Assembly (NCBI GenBank): GCA_022885665.1
Contig: JAGQDJ010000156.1
Location: 434,001-498,000 of the forward strand
Reading direction: 5' to 3'
DNA: 64,000 nt
From: Triops longicaudatus
Lineage: Eukaryota > Arthropoda > Branchiopoda > Notostraca > Triopsidae
The translations under genes and the position numbers were made by a program. Shown here one piece after another: positions 13,552 to 25,855 of the stretch; position 1 is the first letter of the stretch; the number at the start of each line of letters is the position of its first letter. The notes beneath the pieces were generated by a model. The model searched no databases. It saw only the letters and a list, made by a program, of their open reading frames with translations, and had not been told where the DNA came from.

Positions 13552-14237
13552 TTTCTTTTGAGAGAAGATCACACGTGCACTATATAACTTCAGGCCTGAC
13601 TATTGCTGGTGACAAATTGTCACACAACATAAGCTAAAAGAGCTCGAGACCTCAAAATGTTAGCTCTAGGACAAGCACAGTGCCAGAATAGAAACGGCCC
13701 ACGAAACTTCATCGGCGGATTATATGAAGAGATGCAGTCAAAATTACTTAGTTACGGTAATTTCAGGAAAATTTTGTATAAGCAGCTTTATATTTGACTA
13801 CTGTGACAATGCGGAGATCTATGCAGTATTTTTTTTTCTATGGAGGAAAAAGGCTGATTTTTTATATTTTTGCTTAGAGTAGTCGGAAAAGTTGCGAGAT
13901 TGTAAAACTCGAATTTGAAGAGAAGTTTTCCCGAAAAAGAACATTAGGTCATAAAAATCAATCGAATTACAATGTATTCGACAAATATTACTGTAAATTG
14001 TACCAAATTTTCTTCGATTTTCGAAAAGTCTATTTTAAGGAAAATTTATTTATTTAACTAAGAAGCGCTGCAATCAAGTCACTGTAGCAAAAAAGTGATT
14101 TAAAAAATGCAGTAATACAAGAGACCACATTACTTCCCGGCAAGTGAACGAATACTTCTGAAACATTGATTTCATGACACTTTATTTCAATACATACAAA
14201 TAAGCCAACACATGAGCATCTTTTTCTTGTGAAAAAA
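13552..14237. other. Intergenic interval between the MTO1 5' end and CD2BP2 3' end
   Basis: About 690 bp, AT-rich in its right half. It should hold the MTO1 promoter and 5' UTR on the right of MTO1 and the 3' UTR of CD2BP2. I see no conserved open frame, RNA gene or repeat in it. Confidence 0.5.
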
Positions 14238-15548
14238 TTACGTGTAAATCTCAAAATCAATTCTCGCAGAGCTGTAAAATTCCCCTTCTTGGCCAACTTT
14301 TCGCACCCAGACCCCAGATCCGAACGTGCCTTTTTCGTTCCATTCAAGCATTTGTGCCGAATCGAAAGGACCATGAATTTCTGCGGCATCGTTGTTCTCC
14401 TTTTTGTACACCCACATCACTTTGTCCGAATCAGGCTTGGCAACTAGATCGAAGGCAAGAAGAGAAGTAAGTTAAATATTACAACATATTTTTAAGTCAT
14501 TGAGACAAGGGGGAAAAAAATTGGTATTTACTTGGAACTTCTGTGAACGAGTCAGAGAACATGTCAGGTGCGGTGTTGTCGTCAGCCACGCGTGGTTTTT
14601 TCGGCTCGTCAAATGTGTCACCGAACATATCTGTTACATCTTTCTCCACCTTCGTATTAGATTTCTCCATGCTTTTCAACTTATGTTGAATGCCCTCAAA
14701 TGTTTCTTGATAGATATCCATATTCCCCAAGTTGGACAACACTTGATCAGCCAACCCTGTCAACTTCAGCATCTCTTCCTTGTTACTATTTTTTGTAATG
14801 TCCTCCCCTTGTTTCTTTTTCTTCCATCTTTCTGACGCTGTCTGTGGTTTACCCCCGCCTAGTCGTCGTAAGGCTTTTGCGACAGTCTCACCAGGTTTCA
14901 TCAATTGAACCATTTCCTGATACGCTGCTCGTGAATCAAACCCCGATTCGTCTTCATCGGTCATATTTTGCTCTTCTTCTTTCGAAACATGCTTGACCTA
15001 ACCAAAACCAAATTATTAAAAATTAATCGCTTTATTTCTCAGTTATTTTGTTCGCCGTCATACCTTTACCCAATCCACGTTGTCGAGCCAGGCGTCCTTA
15101 ACCTCGTCTTTATCCTTATCTTTCCACACATAGGTGCCTTCTGTATCAAAATGCCCTTCTTCTAATTCCTCTTGCATGTTAAAAGGGGTGATGCGAATGT
15201 CACCGTCAAAATCGACGGTGCCAGCCTCTTGGCCTACGAAATTCATACAATTATTTAAAACAGTAAAATGACACAGACGTAAGTTATACCTTCAATATCA
15301 TCTTCATTCAAAACGTCATATTTCCTTCCTCCTTTCTTGCCGTTATCATCATCGTCATCTTCGTCATCGTCGTCATCTGAACCCATATCTTCTTTCTGTC
15401 CGAACATGAAAACCTCATTCGAGCGCAACATTTCAGACGGTGTGCCTCCTAGCCCACCAATAAGATCTTCCTGCTCTCTGACGTCAGGAGCGAAAGTCAC
15501 GCCTTTACGCGTGTTGTCGATGGCGTCGTCTCTTTTACGCTTCGGCAT
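14238..15548 (-). CDS. CD2BP2: CD2 antigen cytoplasmic tail-binding protein 2 homologue (GYF-domain U5 snRNP protein)
   Basis: In human and yeast (Lin1) this protein belongs to the U5/tri-snRNP assembly pathway; its GYF domain binds proline-rich peptides. Four exons: 15290-15548, 15064-15233, 14532-14997 and 14238-14443; 1,101 nt, 366 residues. A basic nuclear-signal-like start (MPKRKRDD) is followed by an acidic Asp run, then RITPFNMQEE, EEGHFD and W-LDNVDWVK, all matching human CD2BP2. The C-terminal GYF domain (about 305-366) carries W309, Y311, GPF 323-325 and the terminal RIDFEIYT. The last signature triplet is GTF rather than GYF. Exon 2 has two overlapping in-frame donors (GTAAAG directly followed by GTATGA), so VK may be included or skipped. 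Confidence 0.93.
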
Positions 15549-15970
15549 TTCCTATTGACCAGCGGCAGTCAGAGAAAACAGTGTCTACTTAAGCTTCCAT
15601 ATTACCGAATTAGTTGTGAAGGCTTCAGATCTTTGTGATATTGGATTATCTCGTTATTTACTGCTACCACATTTGCTTATAGACGTCACGAATTCGTAAA
15701 GGTAAACTTGTTAATATCCCTCTTTGTACTCTTCTCACTAGGCTAAGGAAAAAGTGCAAAATAATCAAAGATGAACTATTCCACGAAGGTTCGTCCTCCA
15801 ATAGATAAATATTTCATCTCGTTCAAGGTGCATTAGCAAGCAAGTTCCGACAATTTGGGAAACAATTTTTATCGGTATAATGTGAGCTAACTTTTTATGT
15901 AATTGACCCTGATTTGTTTCAGCTCACCAATTCGTTTCGTGATTTTCGTTATTTTTTTTTTTTTCGTAGA
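15549..15970. promoter_or_regulatory. Divergent interval between CD2BP2 and ACOX copy A
   Basis: 422 bp between outward-facing start codons. The right end is a pyrimidine-rich splice acceptor (TTTTTTTTCGTAG) one base before the ACOX ATG, so the interval also contains an intron and a non-coding or short coding first exon of ACOX copy A. No TATA box is evident. Confidence 0.5.
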
Positions 15971-18900
15971 ATGCTGCCCGATTTTCCTCCTGGTGCGCTT
16001 GATGCTTACCGCAAAAATGCGTCGTTTTGTTGGAAACAGATGGCTATTTTATTAGAAGGCGAAGACATCATCAAGTTCAAAGTAAGTTTAGCTCACCTTT
16101 TATTTTATTTATTTTTTCCTTTTTTAAATTTTTAGAGACACGTCTGGTCGACTTTGGAGAAAGATCCTTTGTTCGCTCATAGTTCCAGCCCCCTGACTCT
16201 GGAAGAGTACAGAGAAATTACCGTGAAGCGCCTGTTACGCTTGAACGAGTATGACTTCCTTCCGGACAAAGCTTTGTTTTCCAATCCCTTGAAGGTATAT
16301 ACTACATAATAAAATCGCTATAACAAATATTATTTGTGACGGAACAGTGGTTTAGTATATATAAAGTTCTGTACATTTAGTTTACACAAACGGGAAACCT
16401 TTCGGCTTCTTCGTAAAAATCTTGTGTTTCGTTTTGTAGGGTTCATTACATGTGAGATTCTACTTAGATCACCTTGTCTTTCCTTAAGATCAGATACTAA
16501 GTTTTGAATTCTTATTACCTTTTGTGTATTCATTTTTTTATATAATGTTAGGCAAGCACGTTAATTAACTGCTTGGGCCAGTACGATTGGTCTCTATCTG
16601 TCAAAAGAATCTTGCTTTGCGATTTCGTCGTGGGAAGTGTTGCCGGTTTGGGAACCGAGCAGCACAATGTATTTATTAAGCGTTTAAAGCGCGGCGAGAT
16701 TACTGGGTGCTTCTGTCTAACCGAAATTGCGCATGGGACTAATACTAAAGCAATGCGTACGACAGCGACGTATGACTTAAACACGCAAAGCTTTGTATTG
16801 CATACACCGGACTTTGAGGCTGCCAAATGTTGGGCGGGGAATTTAGGTAAGGGTAATTGAAAACTTCCGATTTTTTTTTTTATCAAGTAGTCTCACTTTT
16901 CTAGGCAAGACCGCAACTCATGCAACTGTGTTTGCACAACTGTACACGTCGGACGGTCGGTGCCATGGTTTGCATGCTTTCTTTGTCCCGATTCGTGACG
17001 AAAAAACGCTACAGATACTGCCAGGTGTGATTGTTGGCGATATGGGACCCAAGCTAGGTCTGAATGGCGTCGACAATGGGTATTGCTCACTTTTTTTGTG
17101 TGCTATATTTCCAGAATTTCTAAACAGATGTATTTTCAGCTTCCTGTCTTTCAACCAATATCGTGTACCAAAAATTTCTTTGCTGAACAGAACTGGGGAT
17201 GTAGATGTCAACGGATGTTACGTTACTCCTTTTAAGGATCCAAAAAAGCGCCTTGGTATTTGAAACCTTGAGTTTAACCCATTTCTAGAAACTTGAATTT
17301 ACGCGTTTTCTCAGGGGCTTCGCTCGGAAACTTGTCCAACGGAAGAGTAGGCATCATTGCTATGGCTCTGGCCAATCTTCAGAAGGCGGTCGTAATTGCT
17401 GTACGTTATTCAGCAGTGAGGAGGCAATTCGGCCCCGAGAATTCAACTGAAGAATTACCAGTTATTGAGTATCCATTGCAGGTAAATACCATAAACTATC
17501 ATTTCGTTTTTTGCTATTGATTACCTCATTTACTGTATTACAGCAATGGCGGCTATTTCCGTACGTCGCAGCCACCTATACGTACACCCACTTTTCCAAC
17601 ACGTTCTTGCAAAATTTTCTGGAATTCCGCATTGGTTTAATTTCCAAAGAGGATCCTGAGAGAATTGCAAGTTTTGAATCGATTTTTTCGTATCTAAGAT
17701 GTTAACTTTTAATTGGTAGGGGTCTATGGGAGCTGAAATTCATGCGATTTCCTCAGCTGCTAAACCATTAGCAGGATGGCTAGCGCAAAATGCTATCCAA
17801 GAATGTAGAGAAGCTTGCGGTGGTCATGGCTATTTAACTGGTTAGTCTTGTGTTTCACTTTAAGATATTATCATGTTTTAATTGAATTTCCAATTCTTAG
17901 TTTCTGGTTTGGGATGTTTACGAGACGATAACGACGCTAACTGCACGTATGAAGGGGACAATAACGTCTTATTACAGCAGACTAGCAACTGGTTGCTAGC
18001 TTTATACAATGGAATAAAGGAAGTTTGTCCTGAGTCAAGACAAGCTTGGATAGAGAAAAGATCGCCTTTTGGTACCGCTACCTTTCTGCAAGCGTTTGAA
18101 GCAATCAAGATGCGAAATCCTGCCCAGATTGACAGTAACTTTTGGATGGATTCACAAAGTAACGCTTTTCTAACCCTATGATTTACTTATAAATTTATTT
18201 CTTTTATGAAACTATTTTTAGACTGCCTTGAAGCCTATGAATGGCTGGTTGTGTATTTGTTAGATCTTACTTCCGCGCAATTGACCAAATTACTTCGACA
18301 AGGCTCGGATCTCTTCACTGCGCGAAACCATACTCAGGTTTATATGGCTCGTGTCCTTTCTATTGCATTTATGGAGGTATGTGATTATTTTCTCACAATT
18401 ATATGAAAGGAATAGCTGAAAATTTGTTTCTTTTTAGCTAACCGTACTGCGAAGATTTAGTGCTTTTATTGAAGATCTCGATGTGGCGAACAATCTCCGT
18501 CCCGTACTCGTCAAGATTATTCAGTTGTTTAGTTTATGGTCCTTGGAAAAGCACGTTGCCACATTATATCAAGGTAATTGTCATGTTTGGTTGTTAAATG
18601 AAAGATATTATCCTTTTGTTGGAAGTACTTCTTCTATTAATGAAAATTACTCTTTCATTTTGCAGGTGGCTTTTTGAAAAACGGCAAGGCTACCCATCTT
18701 TTACGTCAAAACATAATTGACCTCTGCCTTGGACTGAAGAACGAAGCCGTATCCCTGGTTGATGCTTTCGCGCCGACAGATTTTGTGTTGAATTCCGCTT
18801 TGGGTGCATCAGACGGAAAGGTAAAAGCATTTTTGTTTTTTAAAAAAACTGATTTAGTAATGGTCCTTGATAGTTATACGAAAATTTGGAACGCGCGATG

Positions 18901-18975
18901 AAAGCTGACCCGAAATGCTTTGAGCGCGCGGGTTGGTGGAATCTCATGGTTGCAAAACCTGCTGCCAAGCTCTAA
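15971..18975 (+). CDS. ACOX1: Peroxisomal acyl-coenzyme A oxidase, copy A
   Basis: Flavoenzyme that carries out the first, H2O2-producing step of peroxisomal beta-oxidation. Thirteen exons: 15971-16081, 16136-16294, 16552-16846, 16905-17079, 17140-17255, 17315-17481, 17544-17666, 17720-17840, 17901-18158, 18222-18376, 18438-18573, 18666-18820 and 18874-18975; 2,073 nt, 690 residues (human ACOX1 660). Visible features: N-terminal LPDFPPG, CFCLTEIAHGTNT, TPDFEAAKCWAGNLGK, DMGPKLGLNGVDNG, NYR-like NQYRVPK, GGHGYL, and NANCTYEGDN-type segment (about 434-443) whose Glu440 is placed like the family's catalytic base. The C-terminal tripeptide AKL is a peroxisomal targeting (PTS1) variant. Exon 7 ends with a GC donor (GCAAGT), the only one that keeps frame. 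A short upstream coding exon is possible because a splice acceptor precedes the ATG by one base. AATAAA lies at 19166-19171. Confidence 0.95.
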
Positions 18976-20560
18976 GATGCTGATTTTTTTTATATATATA
19001 TTTCATCGGTATATTCCTTCAGTGATGATCTGCATTGTGATTTGGAAGACAATCGTTCCTTGTGTTAGAATACTTCGACATGTTCAAATTGAAATCGCTT
19101 GATCTCTTATCCTGTAGAACTGAAGCAAAATCCTTTTCCTAACGCATTTTCACATTTTCGTATTAAATAAAGATGTTACACTCTGCTTTTCAGTTGTGGT
19201 CCCCTTATTCTAACGGGATATTTTATGTATCAGCCTAAAAATGCCACTATACAAAAAAAAACAGTCCACACCCCACGTGTCGCTGCAGAATTTATATGTA
19301 TACTGCCGTTATGTTGTGCGACAGAATAGAATTTTTGAGTATTGAAATAATAACTGAACTCCAAAATATTGTTTAAAAGAAGTTGTTAGTAAAAGAGCGA
19401 ATTCTTAACGCGATTTACAACGTTAAGCTTTAAATATTATATGAATTTAAAGGTGCGTGCGTGAAATCACGGGAAAAAATCTAACGGACTTTTCTCAAAT
19501 ATGTTGGCAACATTATCATTGACGTTCTCAAATTTCGTGACGGCATCACTGGCATGTTGCGTCATTAAATCCGTCGGGTTAACTTGATTAACATAACACA
19601 TGTTTTGAGTATGACAGTCCTCTTTTCACTAAGTGATTTTCTGTTCAGTTTTCTTCTGTTGTTTACCTTTTAAATCTTTTGCTTTGAGGGTTTCGAAGAC
19701 ACGCACTTGGGTACGGGTAAAAAATAGTTTTTTTTAATATTTAATCATGTTATGACCAGCAAGTCACTAACTCACAGAAGTACGTTTTATTGCTAGTGTG
19801 CTAGGTAATTATTTGCACGAATCAAAGATAACCATTACAAAAAAATACGTTTCAGAGACACGAATTTGCATGTTTTTCAGAACAACAAATGTTACAACTG
19901 CGTACAAATAGTGCCTATTCCACTGTACTCTCGATTGAAACTGACAGTACAAACACATGTTTTGAATAATCAGCTGAAACCTCTTTGCCTATTTCGTGTA
20001 CAATCTGTAAACATAATGAAGGAACTGCCCTAAGCCACTTTTACGGGCCTAACTTGACCTGCGTGGTGCTCGAAAAAGATTTGACTAATACAGGGAACAG
20101 TCCTATTCTGATATACATGGCGTTACGTTCAACCAGTGGATGAGCACAAGTTTAAGTTTTTACGGAATGTATCATCTAAGCTATTTATCCCCGCGGAGAA
20201 GTAGCTTTAATTGTAAATAAAATCCTTAACATTATTTCCGCAATAACATGGTAGTCTACGTGACAGATTTTCACTTCAGTCTTGCTTAACGTCTCGCTAC
20301 AGTAATTAATTGCGATTCAGCACATTATGAAGGCTATTATTGGTGGAGTTCTTCTTATCCTTTTCGGGCGTTGTTTTAAAGGTCGACAAGATAGATTACG
20401 CGGATTGTTTTGCCTGCGTATCGTAAGATAAAAAAAAACACACCCACAAATCAGTTTGCTTCACGTCGTTCCCATCTCCAGCAAACGTTTTCTACAACGC
20501 ATTGTATTTCTTGCTTCCTCTGTTAGTTGAAACTGTGTTGTTCACTTCTGTGTGCTGAAA
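18976..20560. other. Interval between the tandem ACOX genes
   Basis: About 1.6 kb. It contains the copy A poly(A) signal (AATAAA 19166-19171) and the promoter and 5' UTR of copy B. A 34-codon ATG frame at 20328-20432 has a hydrophobic start, but nothing supports it as a gene. No repeat shared with elsewhere in the window was noticed. Confidence 0.4.
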
Positions 20561-23294
20561 ATGGAACAAATCCTTTTGCCGGATTTTCCTCCTGGTCCGC
20601 TGGATCGCTATCGAAAGAAAGCCTCATTTTGCTGGAAGAAAATGGCGGTTACGGTTCAAGATAAGGACATAATTGCGTTTAAAGTAAGTTCAGCTGCCAT
20701 TGATACGCTGTCATAACCTTTTCTTTGCATTGGTTATTAGCGACATGTATGGTCAACGCTGGAGAAAGATCCGTTGTTCGCACACAGCCCAGTACCACTG
20801 AACTTGGAAGATACTCGCGAACTTACAACACGGCGCCTTGCACGCTTGAATTCGTATAACTTTTTATCAGACGAAGAAAAGTTTTTGAACCCTTTTAAGG
20901 TATTTCTTGTTTCAGTTCTTACGCAAACGATGTAATGTAATAGTACATTAGGGAAGCGCCTTAAATACTTGCCTTGGTCAATACGACTGGTCAGTCAATG
21001 TTAAACGAGTTTTACTGCGCGACTTCGTGATCCAAAGTTTGATTGGATTAGGATCGCAAGCACATTTCTCTTTTATTAGCAAGTTACGAAGTGGCGACAT
21101 TACGGCCTGTTTCTGTCTTACCGAAATAGCTCACGGCACCAACACGAAAGGAATGCGTACTACGGCATTTTATGATCTTCATACGAAAGAATTTATCTTA
21201 AACACCCCCGACTTCGAAGCTGCAAAATGCTGGGCTGGAAATTTAGGTATGGTACCCAAATTATATAGTTTAATATCACGTGTTTATTTGCGCGTATCAA
21301 GGCAAAACTGCTACACACGCTACCGTTTTTGCACAACTTTACACCCCCGATGGACAATGCCATGGCTTACATGCATTTTTCGTGCCTATTCGGAACGAAG
21401 AAACGCTTCAGACCTTGCCAGGCGTAGTGATTGGAGATATGGGGGCTAAGTTGGGTCTAAATGGCGTGGACAATGGGTAAATACTTTAAATTTCTTTTCG
21501 TTTACTTCGGTAATGAACGGAACTTAGGTTCATGTTATTCAATAATTACCGAGTACCCAAGATTTCGCTCTTGAATAAGACAGGGAGCGTGGATGACAAT
21601 GGGCAGTACGTTTCTCCGTACAAAGATCCGAAAAAACGTCTTGGTATGTACAGTTTTCGTGCTATCATCTTTGTACTAGTGACAGAAAATACTCAGGAGC
21701 TTCTCTGGGAAACTTGTCAAGCGGAAGGGTTGGCATTGTTGGAATGGCAATGGCTAACATGCAAAAAGCGCTCGTGATTGCCATCCGTTATTCTGCTGCC
21801 AGGAAGCAATTCGGTCCCGATAATTCCCAGGAAGAATTGCCTGTTATTGAATATCCTTTACAGGTGAGGAACGGTGTTTAGTTACATGTTACGACTTCGT
21901 TAATGTTCTTATGACGTAGCAATGGCGTTTGTTTCCGTACGTAGCAGGCGCGTATGTTTATTCGCACTTCTCGCAAACTATACTGCAAAATTCCTTCGAC
22001 TTCTACTTCAGCCCCAAAAAGATTACTGCTGAAAAGCTTGTAAGTGGACCACGCAATTTTTACCGGAAGAAGTGTGTTGTGAATATTATATAATTAGGCC
22101 GCAATGGGAGCTGAAATTCACGGGTTATCATGTGCCGCGAAACCCTTGGCTGGCTGGCTAGCCCAGGATGCAATTCAAGAATGTAGAGAAGCTTGCGGTG
22201 GACATGGGTATTTGTCTGGTTAGTTTACCTGAAACTTTATGAGAAAAGTACCCAGTTATGAAATCTGCCTGTAGTGTCAGGCTTCGGTACCTTGCGAGAT
22301 GATAACGATGCCAACTGCACATACGAAGGAGACAATAATGTCTTGTTGCAGCAAACCACTAACTGGTTGCTAATGCTGTACAATGGGATCAAGCAAGTGC
22401 CTGCAGAGCAAAGAATGAATTGGATCGAGAAGAGATCTCCATTTGCCACCGCCTTATTCTTGCACTCTTTTGAAGGAATTCGGAAACGAACTGTTGAGAA
22501 ACCAAACCAAGTTTACTGGTTGAATCCACAAAGTTAGTTTCAAACTCGCATACTTGTCGAACGAATCAACTTATCAACTGCTGCCATGATAAATGTAGAC
22601 TGCATAGAAGCATATCAATGGTTGGTTGTCTTTTACCTCGACCTTACATCTCGTGAGGTAGAAAAGTTGCTGAAACAAGGTTTGGACCTTTTCACCATCC
22701 GGAATCAAGTGCAAGTTTATCTGGGCAGAACTCTTGCCATTGCTTACATGGAGGTAACCAACTCTGCAAATAAGTAATCGTATAAATAGCCGTACCTTTC
22801 TTTTCACAGCTAACCGCGTTGCAGAGATTCAAGGCGTTCATCGAAAATCCTGCTTTAGACAAGAGCTTGAAACTTGTCCTTACCACTTTGTTTCAATTGT
22901 ACGCCTTGTGGACTCTTGAAAAGAACTTGGCATCCTTTTACCAAGGTCGAGTTTGTTATATCAATGATCAACGCTGAAGTGTTCCTTACAGGTGGTTACT
23001 TGAAAAACGGGCAGTGCACGACTGAAGTAAGGCAGCATATAATTGACTTGTGTGCTGTGTTGAAAGACGATGCCGTATCGTTAGTAGACGCATTCGCGCC
23101 AACAGATTTTATTTTGAACTCCGCCTTGGGTGCATCAGATGGGAGGGTATATTATCACTTTATAATTGTGCGTGGAGATAATTGTTTGTTAGATATACGA
23201 AAATTTGGAACGAGCTATGAAAGCTGACCCGGGATGTTTCGAACGCCCAGCTTGGTGGACTCACATGGTTCCGAAGACTTTGTCTAAGCTTTGA
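20561..23294 (+). CDS. ACOX1: Peroxisomal acyl-coenzyme A oxidase, copy B
   Basis: Tandem paralogue of copy A with the same reaction and compartment. Thirteen exons: 20561-20683, 20741-20899, 20952-21246, 21302-21476, 21528-21643, 21697-21863, 21920-22039, 22098-22218, 22275-22532, 22599-22753, 22810-22945, 22992-23146 and 23193-23294; 2,082 nt, 693 residues. Eleven of the thirteen exons have exactly the copy A length and all twelve intron phases agree; exon 1 is 12 nt longer and exon 7 is 3 nt shorter. It carries CFCLTEIAHGTNT, DMGAKLGLNGVDNG and the CTYEGDN catalytic segment, and ends in SKL, the canonical PTS1. Every intron is GT-AG, including intron 7, which is GC-AG in copy A. The start MEQILLPDFPPG is secure because no splice site precedes it closely. 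Paralogue differences could reflect chain-length specificity, which the sequence alone does not show. Confidence 0.95.
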
Positions 23295-23694
23295 GGTATA
23301 CACATACTCTATTAAAGCAAACGGGCAGCAAGCTAAATGTGAGCTTACTTGCCTGTTTGTGTTTTTGGCCTTTCGATATAGCGGGTTGTACCATTCATCA
23401 ATATTTACCTATTTTATCCAGTATATCGGGATTTTGTATTCAGTTTTGTACAGGCTACTTGGCAATAATAGTCGTTTTGCAACCTAAAAGTATAATAGTA
23501 ATTGCGTAAAAAAATGTAGTACAACCACATCTCCAACTCTGCGAACTAGAATCATGGAAAAATGGTGCCACAAATGTTTAGGGATTGCTTGAATCATAAA
23601 ATTGAAAAAACAAAAAAAAAAAAAAATACAAGAAAATAAAACGAAACGTCACTTTCGCAAATTAAAATGTACTATTTGTTTTATTCGATACTCA
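23295..23694. other. Convergent 3' ends of ACOX copy B and MRM3
   Basis: 400 bp between the two stop codons. The minus-strand AATAAA for MRM3 is at 23680-23685, only about ten bases past its stop, and plus-strand candidates for ACOX copy B are ATTAAA near 23311 and AATAAA near 23634. The two 3' UTRs may meet or overlap here. An A-rich run is at about 23610-23640. Confidence 0.5.
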
Positions 23695-25293
23695 TTACAT
23701 AGTTCCTGGTTTTAACATTGAAAACTGTCGCCTGAACTCGTATGCAAGGATTCCCATTGCTATACCGGAATTTAAGCTGTCTACCTGATTTTCCAAAGGG
23801 ATTTTAAGCTTGATTCCACTGCGCTCGTAACCAAGTTTATAAGCACAGCCACTAAGCCCGTGACTTTCACCCCCAACAACCAAAGTAATGGGACGATAAT
23901 CGGTAAACAAAGCTTCACTATAGTTTCTGACAACAAATGGAATCTTCTTGTACACTTCCACCGCATCAAGATCGTCAAAACTGCTGTCACGTACCAATGT
24001 CTCATTGCCCACAAGCTCAGTTTCGGCGGTGCGTCGCATTTCGGCTCGTTGCAACTCTCTGGCCGTGCGATCGTCCACACTTCTTATCCGATTCTCGTTA
24101 TTGTCCGCAAGGAACACCAGAGAATCTTCCGGTACGAAATTATTAATCAAACTCCATTCCACATTTGTTCTTAGTTGGACGCGAAAGTGAGCTCCTGCTC
24201 CGGCTCTAAGGACTTTTGGCTCCCAAGCATCCACACATCCTGATATAGACATAACAAATCTTTAAAGCTATAACCCAATAATAGTAAATTCACCTTTGGG
24301 TAATATAACCGAGCTAGCCCCAACGGCTGCTGAACAGCGTAATATAACCCCAAGATTTCCTGGTTCACGCACGTTGTCGCATATTACGGTTAACGGTATT
24401 GCTGGCTTCGCACGTTTCAACTGAGAATGGTTCGGTAGCCGAAAAACGCCTTCGTAAACACAACCAGTAATCATAAAGTCGTTCACATTTTTTTAAAAAG
24501 AAAAGAAAACGGTACAAAGAAATAACAAACAAAAATGAACAAATAAGTTACCGAAAACTCCTGGACTAGTAGTTAAGTCTGACCAAAGCTCCATTTTTTT
24601 ATAAGGAACTTTATAAACTGGAATATTCTTCAGCGGAATATCTTCTAGATTTTCTTCTCGGCTGTAAAAGACGGCTTCAGCTTCCGCTCCAGCTTCTATC
24701 GCATCCGCAATCAATCGCCGTCCTTCTAGCAATATCTTTTGCTCTTTTTCACGATTCTTTTTTGACTTTACAGCAAGCATCATAGAACTATTCGGAAACG
24801 CATAAAAAATACTCAATAATGAACAGTATTCAAAATACCTAAGTTTCCTTTCTGCTTCATGTATATTGACAGTAGTTTTGGGTACCGGCATTCGGCGTTC
24901 CGGTGCCGTGCATTTTGACTCATCCTGAACTTGTGCAAACCTTGGCGTTGTTGATTCTTTTGCTGAGTCCCCGGTCAGCTTGTTTTTCGAGCCAATAGTC
25001 TTAATTCTCAAGTAAGAGCTATTTCTGATGTCCGATTGTTCTCTTCTGCCTTCTGGCCTAGTCATTTCATCTTCGGGATGCGTGTCTGTTTCAAACTCGT
25101 TAGGATCTACGACTTGGTACCTCTTGCCCGAATGCAAAACCTGAGCTTGCTCAGCTGTCAAGACTTCAACTGGCTTCCTGCGTATCCACCGGCTGTAAAA
25201 TCGTCTTTCCGAATATATTCTGAAGGATGCATTTTCGCTATTTAAAATAAGTTGCCTGGACCAATTTATTAGCACGTGTCCAAGGGAAGGCAT
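23695..25293 (-). CDS. MRM3: Mitochondrial 16S rRNA 2'-O-methyltransferase MRM3 (RNMTL1), SpoU/TrmH SPOUT family
   Basis: Methylates a 2'-OH in the peptidyl-transferase loop of the mitochondrial large rRNA. Exons: 24552-25293, 24294-24449 and 23695-24239; 1,443 nt, 480 residues if exon 1 is unbroken. Features: a basic, Arg-rich presequence-like N-terminus; KILLEGRRLIADA; ITTSPGVFG-type junction; SPOUT motif 1 NVREPGNLG (273-281); GCVDAWEPKVLRAGAGAHFR; motif 2 VVGGESHGLSG; motif 3 IPLENQVDSLNSGIAMGILA. Exon 1 contains a 51-nt stretch (24788-24838) with good splice ends and no stop that has no counterpart in the human protein as I recall it; removing it gives 463 residues and a better fit, so it is probably a fourth exon boundary. 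Start ATG 25293 is the first Met. Confidence 0.93.
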
Positions 25294-25855
25294 GTTTATT
25301 ATTTAGGTTTTCAATCAGTGCAGGACCATCTAGTGGTCACTAACTCTATGACTTCTTCCCTACTCGACTTCTCGCTAAGTTCCGTATGTTCCGTACGGTT
25401 TCCCTTCAGTCTTTACGCTCCATACGGTTAAAGCATATCTCAGATTTTTTTTAGAAATTATGATCTGTCATTAATACAAACATTTTTAGAAACATTTCTC
25501 ACATGTGTGTCCTTCTAAAAGCTACAGATTATGGCAAAAAGCAAAATTGTTTGTGAAATACATTGCTGATAACTAAAATGGGATACATGAAACTAGATAT
25601 TTATTGGTGTTAAGAACGGGAAGTTGCATAGACGTTAGACATGTATGGAATAACATGCTCGGGATTCGAATAGCGTAGGAGTGTTGCAAATATTGTGGAG
25701 ACTGGTCTCGAAATGCCCGGTCCTGGCTTCTCGCTGTTCGCGTTCGCGGATTAGGATCTACCCATAGCACTTGCCGAAAGGAAGAAAACTGTGAGTAGAT
25801 CTTTCTTGACACCTGTTTGCTCAAATTTGTGAAAAGTACTTAAAGAAACTCAACT
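25294..25855. promoter_or_regulatory. Shared divergent promoter interval of MRM3 and GLOD4
   Basis: 562 bp between the two start codons, pointing away from each other. It contains no conserved open frame and no TATA box that I can support. The same two genes are also divergent neighbours in human, so a shared promoter is likely. Confidence 0.6.

Noticed and set aside
13552..13572. Upstream in-frame start for MTO1 at 13572
   Set aside because: The codon is GTG; the first ATG, at 13551, gives a normal mitochondrial presequence.
17667..17672. GT donor at 17671 in ACOX copy A
   Set aside because: It breaks the frame and yields a stop soon after; the GC donor at 17667 fits the paralogue exactly.
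15971..23294. Eutardigrade origin of the window
   Set aside because: Short introns and gene density would fit, but two intact peroxisomal acyl-CoA oxidases with PTS1 ends conflict with the reported loss of that pathway.
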